Source of the DNA: Bacillota bacterium
GTDB taxonomy: Bacteria; Bacillota; Clostridia; Peptostreptococcales; Anaerovoracaceae
Length of the DNA: 6,560 bases
Direction: 5' to 3'
NCBI GenBank assembly: GCA_017621195.1
Contig: JAGATO010000073.1
Coordinates: 1 to 6,560, forward strand
Part shown: piece after piece, positions 6,204 to 6,560 of the stretch
How the letters are laid out: every line of letters begins with the position of its first letter
How positions within the stretch are numbered: position 1 is the stretch's first letter
The notes under the pieces: model-generated
Databases searched by the model: none
What the model was told of the DNA's origin: nothing
Seen by the model: the letters and a program-made list of their open reading frames with translations, nothing else
Made by a program: the position numbers and the translations under genes

Positions 6204-6560
6204 ATGAGTACAGGCAGATTCGGAATTTACGGCGGCCGGTACGTACCGGAAACGCTGATGCACGAAATCATCCATCTGGAAGAATGCTACGAGTTTTATA
6301 AGAAGGATCCGCAGTTCAACGAAGAACTGAACGACCTCCTTCAGAAATACGCCGGACGGCCGTCCCTTCTCTATTATGCGGAGAAGATGACGAAGGATCT
6401 GGGAGGTGCTAAGGTCTATCTGAAGCGGGAAGATCTGAATCATACCGGATCCCACAAGATCAACAACGTCCTGGGCCAGGTATTGATGGCAAAGAAAATG
6501 GGAAAGACCAGAGTCATCGCGGAGACCGGAGCAGGTCAGCACGGCGTCGCAACGGCCACG
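6204..6560 (+). CDS. trpB: Tryptophan synthase beta chain, 5' part (runs off the window)
   Basis: TrpB condenses indole with L-serine to form L-tryptophan using pyridoxal phosphate, and normally works in an alpha2-beta2 complex with TrpA. The 119 visible codons match the N-terminus of classical TrpB (TrpB1 type): GRFGIYGGRYVPETLM (4-19), YAGRPSLLYY (49-58), LKREDLNHTGSHKINN (73-88) and AETGAGQHGVATAT (106-119). K85 in the HTGSHK motif is the PLP-binding lysine (K87 in E. coli), and E107 corresponds to catalytic E109. The ATG is preceded by GGAGG (6190-6194) with 9 bases of spacing and lies 33 bases after the T-box terminator region, so trpB is the first gene of this T-box unit. The reading frame is open to the last base. 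Whether a canonical trpA follows cannot be seen here. Confidence 0.97.
   Translation, partial: MSTGRFGIYGGRYVPETLMHEIIHLEECYEFYKKDPQFNEELNDLLQKYAGRPSLLYYAEKMTKDLGGAKVYLKREDLNHTGSHKINNVLGQVLMAKKMGKTRVIAETGAGQHGVATAT

Noticed and set aside
6114..6542. A 142-codon - strand frame covering the T-box terminator and the start of trpB.
   Set aside because: It is opposite an unmistakable trpB and the terminator, with no recognisable motifs.
1..6560. CRISPR arrays, insertion sequences, tRNA genes or phage genes.
   Set aside because: No repeat-spacer pattern, transposase, tRNA cloverleaf or phage protein is visible; all long open frames are accounted for by metabolic genes.

Overview
The window reads as a piece of a Bacillota (Firmicutes) genome, most likely a Clostridia-type anaerobe of moderately high G+C. 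The evidence is a textbook T-box leader, strong AGGAGG-like ribosome binding sites, a lipoprotein-type substrate-binding protein and a consensus sigma-A promoter. All genes lie on the + strand and are tightly packed. I cannot name a species.

Positions 4-5809 hold what looks like one sugar-uptake and sugar-catabolism operon. It begins with a CUT2 (ribose/galactose-type) ABC importer made of a lipoprotein substrate-binding protein (4-963), a double-domain ATPase (1048-2523, TTG start) and one RbsC-like permease (2546-3502). A strong hairpin terminator (988-1020) sits between the binding protein and the ATPase and probably lowers expression of everything after the binding protein. Two enzymes follow: a tryptophan-synthase-alpha-like (TrpA-fold) protein (3530-4306) and, with no gap, an FGGY-family kinase of the xylulokinase type (4307-5809). 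No transcriptional regulator is in view, and the operon promoter lies upstream of the window.

Positions 5810-6203 contain no gene but are densely regulatory: a near-consensus promoter (5865-5894), then a complete T-box riboswitch (about 5940-6170) with a kink-turn, a candidate UGG (Trp) specifier, a stem III, the T-box/antiterminator and a mutually exclusive terminator. It controls trpB (6204 to the window end, 119 codons visible), the tryptophan synthase beta chain.

The most interesting point is the TrpA-like protein. It keeps both TrpA catalytic acids (E52, D63) and the phosphate-binding glycines, but it is embedded in an importer-kinase operon outside the T-box unit, and residues lining the indole pocket appear changed. 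The simplest reading is a retro-aldolase that splits the phosphorylated product of the neighbouring kinase and releases glyceraldehyde 3-phosphate, giving an uptake, phosphorylation and cleavage route laid out like the lsr (AI-2) system. A bolder reading is salvage of an indole-glycerol-like compound feeding the adjacent trpB. Both are inferences.
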